Under the pieces are notes generated by a model that was not told where the DNA came from, did no database searches, and was given only the letters and a program-made list of their open reading frames with translations. A DNA stretch of 64,000 nucleotides from UBA1161 sp002311745 (GTDB lineage: Bacteria > Planctomycetota > Phycisphaerae > Tepidisphaerales > Tepidisphaeraceae): contig JBEKAB010000004.1 of NCBI GenBank assembly GCA_050018415.1, positions 1-64,000 on the forward strand. The letters run 5' to 3'. Positions 34,428 through 42,351 of the stretch are shown here, one piece after another. Each line of letters begins with the position of its first letter. Positions within the stretch are counted from its first letter, which is position 1. The position numbers and the translations under genes are program-made.

Positions 34428-36127
34428 TTGGGCGCTTCCTGGGTCGGATTGTCCCCGCACGCCGCGGACATCGGCGGCAAGGGCTCGAGCTGGTGAATCC
34501 GTGCCGTCAATGCGTGAATCTGCTCCAGCCGCTGGGCACGATCCGCTTCAATCTCGCCAATCGTCGCCTGCTGCTTTTTGACCTTGGCGGCGAGCGTCTC
34601 GATTATCTCCAGCCGCTTGGCGCGGTCGGCGTCAATCTCCTTGTTGGTGGCCTGCAACTGGAGGACCTGGGCCGTGAGCGTCTCGTTGCCTTCCAGACGC
34701 TTGGCGCGATCCAGGTCAATCTCGGCGATCCGGGCTTGCAGGTGGTGGACCTGTGCCATCAGCGCCTTATTGTCTTCCAGGCGCTTGGCGCGATCCAGGT
34801 CAATCTCGGCGATCCGGGCTTGCAGGTGGTGGACCTGCGCCATCAGCGCCTTATTGTCTTCCAGGCGCTTGGCGCGATCCAGGTCAATCTCGGCGATCCG
34901 GGCTTGCAGGTGGTGGACCTGCGCCATCAGCGCCTTATTGTCTTCCAGACGCTTGGCGCGATCCAGGTCAATCTCGGTGATCCGGGCTTGCAGGTGGCGG
35001 ACCTGCGCCGTCAGCGCCTTGTTGTCTTCCAGACGCTTGGCCCGATCGATCTCAATTTCGCTGATGCGGGCTTGCTGCTGGCGCACCTGGGCTGTAAGCG
35101 CCAGATTGTCTTCCAAACGCTTGGCGCGATCCGATTCAGTCTGGCTGATTTTGGCTTGCTGTTCCCGAAGCTGGGTCACCAGGGCCAGATTGTCCTGCAA
35201 ACGCTTAGCCCGATCGACCTCGATTTCAGCCAGGTCGCCTTGCATCTTTTGAACCTGCCGATGCGTATCCAGCCAGCCAAGCGCCAGTCGTCCCTGAGGC
35301 GAACCGAGCAGCGCCTGCGCCACTTGGTCATCTGTCCGAACGGTCAGCGCCGAACGGCCGGCGAAAAGGAACATGTCGTACATCGCGAACATCGCCGGTT
35401 CCTTGGCCATGTGAACCAGGCCCGCGCGCCGGAAAAGCTCGGCCGCCGATTGCTCGCTGAACAGGTAAAGGTGCTCCCCCGGGAGCAGCATGGCGCGGAA
35501 GGGGTGCTCGTCGGCGGTCAGTTGGTCATAGGAGCATCCCGCGGGGAGGCTGGGCGTTTGGACCACCAGCAGGCCATTGGCTCTGAGCAATTCAGCACAA
35601 CGTCGCAGCGTGCCCAGCGGATCGGGCAGATGCTCCAGCACGTCCATCATGACGATCAGGTCCAGCGTACCCGGTTCGATCTGCTGCTGCTCGATCGGGC
35701 CCAGAAGCATCGGCACGCCGAATGTCCGCTTGGCAAAGTCAACGATGGCGGGACTCAGTTCCAGACCGGTGGCGTCGAAGCCGACCGCGCGAAGCATCGC
35801 CACAAAGGCCCCGTGGGCGCAGCCCACTTCCAGCACCTTTCCCGGCGGCAGCTTGTATCGCAAAAATGCCCGCAGCCAATGCTGGCAGCGCTCGGTCAAG
35901 TCCACCCGCGCACGAGTTTCGATGTTGGCGAAGCCCAGGTCCTGTTCCTGGTGTTTGTACCAGTATTGCCGGCCGTAGAAATCCTGTTCATCGTCGCCGA
36001 CGGACGGATCGCTTTGCCCCGCCGGTTGCGTGGAGACAAGTGTGTGGCACTCGTCGCACAACTTGTAGTCGGGCGAGAAATCCAGGAGCTTGTCGTTTCC
36101 GCACCAGCAATGCCGTATTTGGCTCAT
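34424..36127 (-). CDS. SAM methyltransferase with long 28-residue-repeat coiled coil (WbdD-like chain-length candidate)
   Basis: 567 residues. N-terminal Cys set (C7, C9, C24, C27) like the small zinc-ribbon leader of sugar C-/O-methyltransferases; class I SAM domain from about 60 to 230 with VLEVGCAHGAF (98-108) and DLIVMMDVLEHLPDP. Residues about 296-547 are nine tandem 28-residue repeats of the form A-x-I-x-E-I-D-x-D-R-A-K-R-L. 28 equals four heptads, and I3, I6, L20, V24 and L27 fall in a/d positions, so a continuous parallel coiled coil is predicted. In WbdD a methyltransferase on a coiled coil caps O-antigen and sets its length; the same role here is inference. A neighbouring exporter has a Wzt-type reader domain. 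Confidence 0.88.
   Translation of the reverse strand: MSQIRHCWCGNDKLLDFSPDYKLCDECHTLVSTQPAGQSDPSVGDDEQDFYGRQYWYKHQEQDLGFANIETRARVDLTERCQHWLRAFLRYKLPPGKVLEVGCAHGAFVAMLRAVGFDATGLELSPAIVDFAKRTFGVPMLLGPIEQQQIEPGTLDLIVMMDVLEHLPDPLGTLRRCAELLRANGLLVVQTPSLPAGCSYDQLTADEHPFRAMLLPGEHLYLFSEQSAAELFRRAGLVHMAKEPAMFAMYDMFLFAGRSALTVRTDDQVAQALLGSPQGRLALGWLDTHRQVQKMQGDLAEIEVDRAKRLQDNLALVTQLREQQAKISQTESDRAKRLEDNLALTAQVRQQQARISEIEIDRAKRLEDNKALTAQVRHLQARITEIDLDRAKRLEDNKALMAQVHHLQARIAEIDLDRAKRLEDNKALMAQVHHLQARIAEIDLDRAKRLEDNKALMAQVHHLQARIAEIDLDRAKRLEGNETLTAQVLQLQATNKEIDADRAKRLEIIETLAAKVKKQQATIGEIEADRAQRLEQIHALTARIHQLEPLPPMSAACGDNPTQEAPK
34485..35240. repeat. nine 84-base tandem repeats inside the methyltransferase gene
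   Basis: In-frame units of 84 bases. The central three (about 34700-34955) differ by only one or two bases from one another, including synonymous sites, whereas outer units are more diverged. This points to recent unit duplication or homogenisation in the middle of the array. Not a CRISPR: no spacers, fully coding. Confidence 0.9.
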
Positions 36128-36251
36128 TTTCGCTCTTGGCCTCTTCGTTCCGGTCCGACCGCGCCGCCGGCGCTTGGGCCTTGCACCGGCCCGCGTAGCC
36201 CGCGGAATCCGTCGTGCAACAGGCGCGTCGGCGAGTGATTTTGGCGAAACT

Positions 36252-37028
36252 TCACCTCGGGTTGGCCGGAATCACTTGTCCATGGGTTCGTTTTCCGACG
36301 ACTGTATAAAGATAGACCGTTTGGCCCTTGTATTGTTGTGTGTGGATAATGATTTCTGTGTCCTCAAACCCGAGCACGCCAATGGCTCGAACTACCCATT
36401 GGGGCCTCAGATTCCACCAGGTATCCTTGGGCTCCAAGGTTTTGGCGTCGGGGAGAAAGCCGAGATAGGGCCTGCTGGTTTCGGAGTCACCTGCCAAGTC
36501 GGCGACAATGACCGTATCCCGGACGAATCGAAGGCCGTTCTGGAGCGCAAGAAAGGGGTCTCTGAGATGCAATAAAACTGAGCCATAAACCGCGATATCA
36601 ACGGCACCGATCAGATCAGGCATGTCGTACACGCTGCCGTAAACAACTTTCGCTTTTGAATTGAAAGCTTTGTGGGAGAGCCAATAAGCGTTGTTCAGAC
36701 GGTCGATGATGGTTTTTCGGTCGGCCTCGACGTTGAGGCGCTGTTCCCATTTGACGTACGGAACCATGTCCCAGTCGCCAGTCTTGTCCAGATCGTATGA
36801 GACGACCGATGCGCCGTGCTGCTCCATATAAAAGGTGAGTGCGCCGGCACCGCAGCCGACGTCCAATACGCGCTTTCCATCAAAGCTGACGTGGCCGAGA
36901 TATTCTGTGATGTTGGGAAGGAGGTTCCAATCGCCTTCTATTCTTCCGATGCCGGGCAGGTCCATCGTGTGATAGAAATAACAGTCCTCCATACGGGTAA
37001 TGTCGCGCGGTGTGGCGAAATCTCGCAT
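36252..37028 (-). CDS. class I SAM-dependent methyltransferase
   Basis: 258 residues from ATG 37028. Motif I VLDVGCGAGALTFYME, motif II SYDLD, a later AVYGSVLLHLRDPF like the DUF1698/CmoB-type and capsular methyltransferases. An N-terminal segment HTMDLPGIGRIEGDW precedes the fold. Most probably methylates a nucleotide-sugar or lipid-linked glycan of this cluster. 124 bases before the coiled-coil methyltransferase gene on the same strand, base composition a little lower in GC than its neighbours. Confidence 0.82.
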   Translation of the reverse strand: MRDFATPRDITRMEDCYFYHTMDLPGIGRIEGDWNLLPNITEYLGHVSFDGKRVLDVGCGAGALTFYMEQHGASVVSYDLDKTGDWDMVPYVKWEQRLNVEADRKTIIDRLNNAYWLSHKAFNSKAKVVYGSVYDMPDLIGAVDIAVYGSVLLHLRDPFLALQNGLRFVRDTVIVADLAGDSETSRPYLGFLPDAKTLEPKDTWWNLRPQWVVRAIGVLGFEDTEIIIHTQQYKGQTVYLYTVVGKRTHGQVIPANPR

Positions 37029-37086
37029 TCCAGGCCATCCTCACGCGGTGATAATAACGTGCGTGAACCGCCGCGACAAACGACGA

Positions 37087-37206
37087 TCACGCGGATGAGG
37101 GATCGATCGACGTGGCAAGTGAAAGCTGCGGATAGATCGTGGCGAGGCGGTCGAAGCCGGCCATGATTTCCTGGGCCGATGTCGGGATGCCGGCGATCAG
37201 CTCCAT
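37087..37206 (-). CDS. possible 39-residue ORF after the ABC-sulfotransferase gene
   Basis: ATG 37206 lies three bases past the stop of the ABC-sulfotransferase gene. It reads MELIAGIPTSAQEIMAGFDR, then about 19 more residues to a TGA at 37087. Alpha-helical, no recognised family. It could be a genuine micro-protein or the stump of a gene lost from this gap. Confidence 0.3.
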   Translation of the reverse strand: MELIAGIPTSAQEIMAGFDRLATIYPQLSLATSIDPSSA

Positions 37207-37209
37207 GGG

Positions 37210-39426
37210 TTACCAGTTCAGATCCTTTTCGACTCCCGATACGATCAGCAGGCCGCCGTACCGCACCTTGAACAGGCGCTTGAGGCGGTCGGTGAAATGA
37301 TTTCGCCAATCGCCGGCGACGCCGCGCCGCTCGTGGGAGGTGAGGTCCTCCTGCCCGCGCGGGCGGCCAGTCAGATTCTCGAAGCGATTGGCCACCACCG
37401 CCGCGCGGAGCTTTTCCCGCGGCACGTCCAACCCGCACTGCTCGATCAGCACCCGCTGTAGAATATCCTCGTCGTGCTCCAGGAGATCCGCATAGCGAAT
37501 CACTTGCTCCCCCGATTCCACCCACGACTCCTGGATGCGCGCCGCCAACGGCAGCCACTGGTCCATCAGGCGCAGCATCCCTTCTTCTTGATCCACTGAA
37601 TTCAGCACCTGGCGCCATTGCGCCATATCGTCCCTCAACAGCTTGTGGGTGTGCTTGAAGCTGAAGTAGGCCGAGACCAGCGTGTCGCGCAGGTCGCGGA
37701 TGACGACGAAATACCGGCCGTTCTTGGGCAGAATTCGCAGAAACTCGTCGCGCGCCATGTAGACCGTCGGATAAATTTTGCCCGCGTGGGTCCCAGCAAA
37801 AACGTGGAGGTTTCCCAGTTGGGGCGGAACGATGCGCTCCGGGGCGCAGGCGGCCAGGATTTTGTAAATCCACTGCGAGCCGGCCTTCCAATGCGTGACG
37901 TGAAAGATGGGGGGCGCATCGGTGGCGGCGTCAGGCTCGCGCGGCGCTTTGGCAGGTGGAGCCGCGTGCTGCGGCGTAAACAGCGACACTTCGCAGTGGC
38001 CCGGAAGATTGGCGATCCCGTGATGCAGCAGTTGCACCGGCCAGGGGTTGCGCCGAAAAATCACCGCGAGTCGATTGACGTCCGGCAAATGGCACAGGCG
38101 GATGTTGGTTCCATGCAATTCGATGTGAGGCATCTGGGCGCGGCGGTCGTAATCCTGAGCGCTCATCGTGGCCAATCCCACCTCGAAGGTGTACTCGCCT
38201 ATGGCGACGTCCAGCATGATCTCCTGGCGGAAGCGCACGCGCGTGCCGGCTTTGATCAGCCGCGGCACGTAGCTGCCGTACTCGAGCGTGCTTTTGCCGT
38301 GGACCGTCGCCCCCTTGTCGTTGGTGATCACCACGCCGCCGATGGGAACCTCGATGTCGCGCAGCAGCTCGAATTCCGTGTAAAAGACGGCCGTCTCGGA
38401 CTGTTGGAACACCTGCGCCGGCTCGCCCGCCGCGTTGCACAGCCATAGGCCCGTGCATTTGGCCCAGCCGTTGTCAATGACCGTGGCGTGCGAAATGTCC
38501 AGCGCCTTGCTCGCATCGGGCCAGAGGTGCTGGCGGGCCGCTTGCTGATCGTCCGGATGGGGCGATGCGGCGGCCAGCGGGGCGTCGCCGGACGGCGGCA
38601 CGACGGCCGCGGCGCGGTCCTCCTGTTCGATCAGGTAATAGCGCTTCACTACCTCGACGGCGCTGCCTTCCATCAGGACGTCGCCGTAGTGAAGCAGCAG
38701 TCCCCGGCGGCAAAACTGCTCGACCTCGGTCATCGCGTGCGACACCAGCACGATCGCCGTCCCCGACTCGCGCAACGCGTCCAGGCGGCGATAGCATTTC
38801 TGGCGGAAAAAGACGTCCCCGACCGCCAAGACCTCGTCGATCAGCAGCAGGTCGGGATTGACGCTGGTCGCCACGGCAAAGGCCAGCCGCATGTACATAC
38901 CGGTGGAATACGTCTTGACGGGCCGGCGGATGAAATCGCCGATGTCGGCAAAGGCGACGATCTGCTCGTATCGCTTTTCAATGTCGGCTCGCCCAATGCC
39001 CAGGATCGCGCCGTTGAGCAGGACGTTTTCGCGGCCGGAATATTCCGGGTTGAACCCGCTGCCCAGCTCCAGCATGGCGGCGACGCGGCCCTTGACGCGC
39101 ACCGTTCCCCGCGTCGGCTGCAACACGCCGCTGATGATCTGCAAAAGCGTGCTCTTGCCCGAGCCGTTGCGCCCGATCACGCCCAGGGTCTGGCCGCGGC
39201 GCAGCTCCAGCGACACCTCCCGCAGCGCCCAGAACTCCTGGCCGTAGTTTCGGCCCCAGCGGCCCAGCACGAGCTGCTTGAGCCGATCCCTCGGGCGATC
39301 GTACAAGTAATACGCCTTGCCGATGCCCTGGAGGGAAAGGACCACGTCGTCCGCGGCCGCGGCGCCGCTGGCGGCCGGCTGGATGGCGGCGGAATCTGCG
39401 GCGATCCTGGCCGGCGCCACGGTCAT
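37210..39426 (-). CDS. ABC exporter ATPase fused to Wzt-type domain and sulfotransferase
   Basis: 738 residues, AGGAGG before ATG 39426. Residues about 25-260: ABC ATPase of the polysaccharide export class, Walker A GRNGSGKST (85-93), signature YSTGMYMR (173-180), Walker B LLLIDE. Residues about 300-470: Wzt C-terminal-like beta domain (VFYTEFELLRDIEVPIGGVV). Residues about 505-738: sulfotransferase, with the 5'-phosphosulfate loop THWKAGSQW (512-519), the 3'-phosphate site RDLRDTLVSAYFSF (from 577) and GVAGDWRNHFT near the end. It should bind PAPS and an alcohol acceptor. Permease partner is encoded 30 bases upstream. The fusion implies sulfation tied to export. Confidence 0.92.
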   Translation of the reverse strand: MTVAPARIAADSAAIQPAASGAAAADDVVLSLQGIGKAYYLYDRPRDRLKQLVLGRWGRNYGQEFWALREVSLELRRGQTLGVIGRNGSGKSTLLQIISGVLQPTRGTVRVKGRVAAMLELGSGFNPEYSGRENVLLNGAILGIGRADIEKRYEQIVAFADIGDFIRRPVKTYSTGMYMRLAFAVATSVNPDLLLIDEVLAVGDVFFRQKCYRRLDALRESGTAIVLVSHAMTEVEQFCRRGLLLHYGDVLMEGSAVEVVKRYYLIEQEDRAAAVVPPSGDAPLAAASPHPDDQQAARQHLWPDASKALDISHATVIDNGWAKCTGLWLCNAAGEPAQVFQQSETAVFYTEFELLRDIEVPIGGVVITNDKGATVHGKSTLEYGSYVPRLIKAGTRVRFRQEIMLDVAIGEYTFEVGLATMSAQDYDRRAQMPHIELHGTNIRLCHLPDVNRLAVIFRRNPWPVQLLHHGIANLPGHCEVSLFTPQHAAPPAKAPREPDAATDAPPIFHVTHWKAGSQWIYKILAACAPERIVPPQLGNLHVFAGTHAGKIYPTVYMARDEFLRILPKNGRYFVVIRDLRDTLVSAYFSFKHTHKLLRDDMAQWRQVLNSVDQEEGMLRLMDQWLPLAARIQESWVESGEQVIRYADLLEHDEDILQRVLIEQCGLDVPREKLRAAVVANRFENLTGRPRGQEDLTSHERRGVAGDWRNHFTDRLKRLFKVRYGGLLIVSGVEKDLNW

Positions 39427-39456
39427 GCACGAACCTCCTGGCCGATCAACGGACGC

Positions 39457-40329
39457 TTACAGCACATCCGCGAATCCTCGCTTGACCCGTACGAAAAAGG
39501 CGTATCCGATCACGGCCAGCAGAGCCGACGCCCCGGTCCATGCCAGCCAAGGGCCCGTCCCGATGACGTGCTCCTGATTCAGCAGGGCCTGGCGGAATCC
39601 GGCCACCACGAGGGTCAGCGGATTGGCCGTCAGGATCGGGCGGATCGGCTGTGGGACGGCGCTGATGGGGTAAAAAATCGGCGTCAGGAAACTGAGCATT
39701 TGCACCAGGGGCACCACACCGTGCGACAGGTCACGCATGAACGGGCCCAAAGCCGCCAGCAGCCACGCCAGACCCAGGCAAAACAAAATCAGCGGCACGT
39801 ACGCCACCGGCAGCAACAGCAACTGCGGCGACAGCAGCCATCCCTGCAGGGTCACCAGACCGATCAGTAAAATGACGACGCTGACCAGAGAATGAAACAG
39901 CGCCGATCCCAGCGTGATGATGGGCAACACTTCCAGCGGGAAAACCACCTTCCTCACGTAACTGGGCACGCCCAGGATCAGCCCGGGTGCGCGCGTGGCC
40001 ATCTCTGCGAAAAAGCTGAACGGTATCAGCCCGGCGAAAAGACAGATCGCGAAATACGTGCGGCCTTTGGGACCCTCCGGCTGCCCCTCCCATCTGGCCC
40101 GGAAGATGATGGAAAAGACGAACGTGTAAATCACCAGCATCAGCAACGGAGTGATAAACGACCAGATGATCCCCAGATAGGTTCCGCGATAGCGCGCGGA
40201 GATTTCGCGGCGGGTCAACTGCAGGATCAGCTCTCGGCCGCCCCAGAGACTGCGAACTACGTGTGCCGGATTCAGCGAACCGGCCGGCGTGGGAACTTCA
40301 CTGGCCACGTCACCGTTCATCCGAACCAT
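39457..40329 (-). CDS. ABC-2 type polysaccharide export permease (Wzm-like)
   Basis: 290 residues; ATG 40320 is an alternative start. Cytosolic lead with LTRREISARYRGTYLGIIWS, the family hallmark, then six membrane segments, with GLIPFSFFAEMATRAPGLIL, YVRKVVFPLEVLPI and LSFLTPIFYPISAVP. It forms the membrane pore for the ATPase-sulfotransferase protein encoded just downstream. Together they are the second polysaccharide ABC exporter of the window. The 1.5-unit similarity with the permease at 11007 is at family level only. Confidence 0.93.
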   Translation of the reverse strand: MVRMNGDVASEVPTPAGSLNPAHVVRSLWGGRELILQLTRREISARYRGTYLGIIWSFITPLLMLVIYTFVFSIIFRARWEGQPEGPKGRTYFAICLFAGLIPFSFFAEMATRAPGLILGVPSYVRKVVFPLEVLPIITLGSALFHSLVSVVILLIGLVTLQGWLLSPQLLLLPVAYVPLILFCLGLAWLLAALGPFMRDLSHGVVPLVQMLSFLTPIFYPISAVPQPIRPILTANPLTLVVAGFRQALLNQEHVIGTGPWLAWTGASALLAVIGYAFFVRVKRGFADVL

Positions 40330-40384
40330 CGTACAGCAAGCTCAAAGCAACTCCAAGATTCAGCCGGCGATGCCGCCGAGCCGA

Positions 40385-42229
40385 TCATCGCGCCAGCCGA
40401 TACCACAGTCGGGTTCCGGCATATTGCAGGCGCAGCGGCAAAAACTGGCTGAGCCAGCGGACGGGCTCCTCAAACCGCCGCAGGGCAGGCGTACGGATCG
40501 GCTGGCCGTTGTCCATGCGATAAAAATCGAACATCCCGGCGCGGTAGGCGCGCAGGTGAGCCAGAGGGCTTGCGCGTCGACCATCGGCCAGGGTGCGGCG
40601 CAACAGCATCAGTTGACCATCCGCGCGGGCGGCACAGAGCAATGGCCATCGCCAATCGGCCGGCGGATGACGCAGCATCTCCTGGGCGGCCGGCCAGCGA
40701 GCCAGGGCCGCCGGGGCAAGGAACATCATCTCGGCATAGAGCCCGCCTTCCAGCTTCCATAGTTGATCGCCGGTGCCGCGCAGGCGCGCCACGCCCCGGT
40801 ATCGGCCCCGGCGCCAGGTCGCGGCTTCGCCAAGATGCACGGCGCGATCGGCGCCGCAGTCGAATGAAAACGCCAGCGAGTCCAGCGCACTGGGCAAAAG
40901 ACGATGGCCCCCGCAAACCTGCCCAACCAGATCCAGTTTTTCCGCGCGGGCGAAATCGAGCATGGCTTGCAGGTCGCTGCCGGAGACGGGGGATTGGCAG
41001 ATCGCCAGATTCTCGTAGCCGCAGGCGGCGATGCTGGCCAGCGCTGGCGCCAGCGCGCCGCCCCCGCGGACGGGGCGCAGGAGAATCCCGATGCGCGGGC
41101 GGGGCTTGGAAAGCGGCCGCGGGTCGTAGCCGAACTTGAATCGCCGCGGGGCCTGGGCAAAGACCTCCAGCATTCGCCGCGCGGCCGCCTCCCAGGTGTA
41201 TTTTGCCGCGGACGCCAGGCCGGCTTCGATCATTCGCCGGCGCAGCGCCTGGTCGCACGAGATTTGCTCAAGCCGCCGGCAAAGCTGCTCCAGATCACCC
41301 GGCGGGAAATACAACGCGCAATCGCCGGCGACCTCGCGCAGCGGCCCGATGTCCGAACAGACCACCGGGCATCCGCAGGCCATCGCTTCCACGGCCGGCA
41401 TGCCGAATCCCTCGAACATGGTCGGCAGCACTACCGCCAGAGCGTGGCGGTAAAGAAATCGCATCTCGTCCGGTTCCAGGGTGCTGAAGAAAAAGCAGCG
41501 ATCACCCAGATGCCGGCGGGCGATCTCCCGGGGCAGCGGGAATCCGCCCGGCACCGGATCGCCGGCAAAAATCACCGATGGATCGCCGCCCTGTCCGGCC
41601 AGTTTTTGCATGGCATCTAGGAGCAGGGCGTGATTCTTGTGCGGGTAATAGTTGGCGGGATAGAAGAAGAACGGCCGCGGCGGCGGGGGCCGGCGCCAAA
41701 CGCCGTCGTCGTCGCCGACGAGCCCGGCTTGCGGCGCGTTGTGAATCACCTCGACTTTGCGCGGGTCGATCCCGAACTTTTCCACGAAACAGTCTTTGCA
41801 GAAGTTCGAGACGGCGACGAGGATCGTGGCCGAGAGGCAGATTTCCGGATACGCCTCGCGGCGCGCGATCAGCTCGGTTGGCGAAAAGTACTGCGGGCTA
41901 TACTGCTCCTGGATGTCATGAAGCACGGCGACGGTGGGGCGGTCGTAGAGGCGCGGGCGCAAGTTGTTCAGGGGGGCGAAATACAAATCGAACTGATCGC
42001 GGTACGGATAGACGTGCTCTTCATCGATGGCGCTGACGATGCGGACGCGGCCCTCGCCGCAGGCATCGCCCAGGATTTGCCGCACCAGCCCGATGCCGCG
42101 GGGCTGGGAGAAAACGATGTATCGGTGCTCCCGATCCAATCGGAGCAACTGCGGCAGCAATCCGGCAAACACGTAGCGTCCGCCGCCGGTGGTCAGGGGC
42201 AGGGGCAGGGCGTTTACACCGATCCGCAT
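40385..42229 (-). CDS. GT4 glycosyltransferase with additional C-terminal domain
   Basis: 614 residues from ATG 42229. Residues 1-380 form a GT-B GT4 enzyme: MRIGVNALPLPLTTGGGRYV, VAVLHDIQEQYSPQYF, FYPANYYPHKNHALLLDAM, PTMFEGFGMPAVEAMACGCP. Residues about 390-614 form a second domain with a shortened GT2-like or unknown fold (RIGILLRPVRGGGALAPAL, LRAYRAGMFDFYRMDNG); it lacks a clear DxD. Head gene of the minus-strand cluster, divergent from the GT2-methyltransferase gene. Start lacks a strong ribosome site. Confidence 0.85.
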   Translation of the reverse strand: MRIGVNALPLPLTTGGGRYVFAGLLPQLLRLDREHRYIVFSQPRGIGLVRQILGDACGEGRVRIVSAIDEEHVYPYRDQFDLYFAPLNNLRPRLYDRPTVAVLHDIQEQYSPQYFSPTELIARREAYPEICLSATILVAVSNFCKDCFVEKFGIDPRKVEVIHNAPQAGLVGDDDGVWRRPPPPRPFFFYPANYYPHKNHALLLDAMQKLAGQGGDPSVIFAGDPVPGGFPLPREIARRHLGDRCFFFSTLEPDEMRFLYRHALAVVLPTMFEGFGMPAVEAMACGCPVVCSDIGPLREVAGDCALYFPPGDLEQLCRRLEQISCDQALRRRMIEAGLASAAKYTWEAAARRMLEVFAQAPRRFKFGYDPRPLSKPRPRIGILLRPVRGGGALAPALASIAACGYENLAICQSPVSGSDLQAMLDFARAEKLDLVGQVCGGHRLLPSALDSLAFSFDCGADRAVHLGEAATWRRGRYRGVARLRGTGDQLWKLEGGLYAEMMFLAPAALARWPAAQEMLRHPPADWRWPLLCAARADGQLMLLRRTLADGRRASPLAHLRAYRAGMFDFYRMDNGQPIRTPALRRFEEPVRWLSQFLPLRLQYAGTRLWYRLAR

Positions 42230-42351
42230 GATGCACAAGCTAGCCGCTGTGCCGACCAGGATGCAACGGGCCGACCTTGAGCGGCCGATGGCCAAGTTGG
42301 CCCCACCGCCGGTAGAATGATCGGCACAGGGGGGATCGGCTGGGCCAGTGA

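Noticed and set aside
34485..35240. Regular 84-base repeats suggesting a CRISPR or satellite array
   Set aside because: There are no unique spacers; repeats are in frame, coding, and give a perfect four-heptad coiled-coil unit.
36938..37891. 317-codon minus-strand open frame across the 5' end of the methyltransferase gene and the sulfotransferase domain
   Set aside because: It lies in a different frame from two well-supported genes, and its translation has no domain character.
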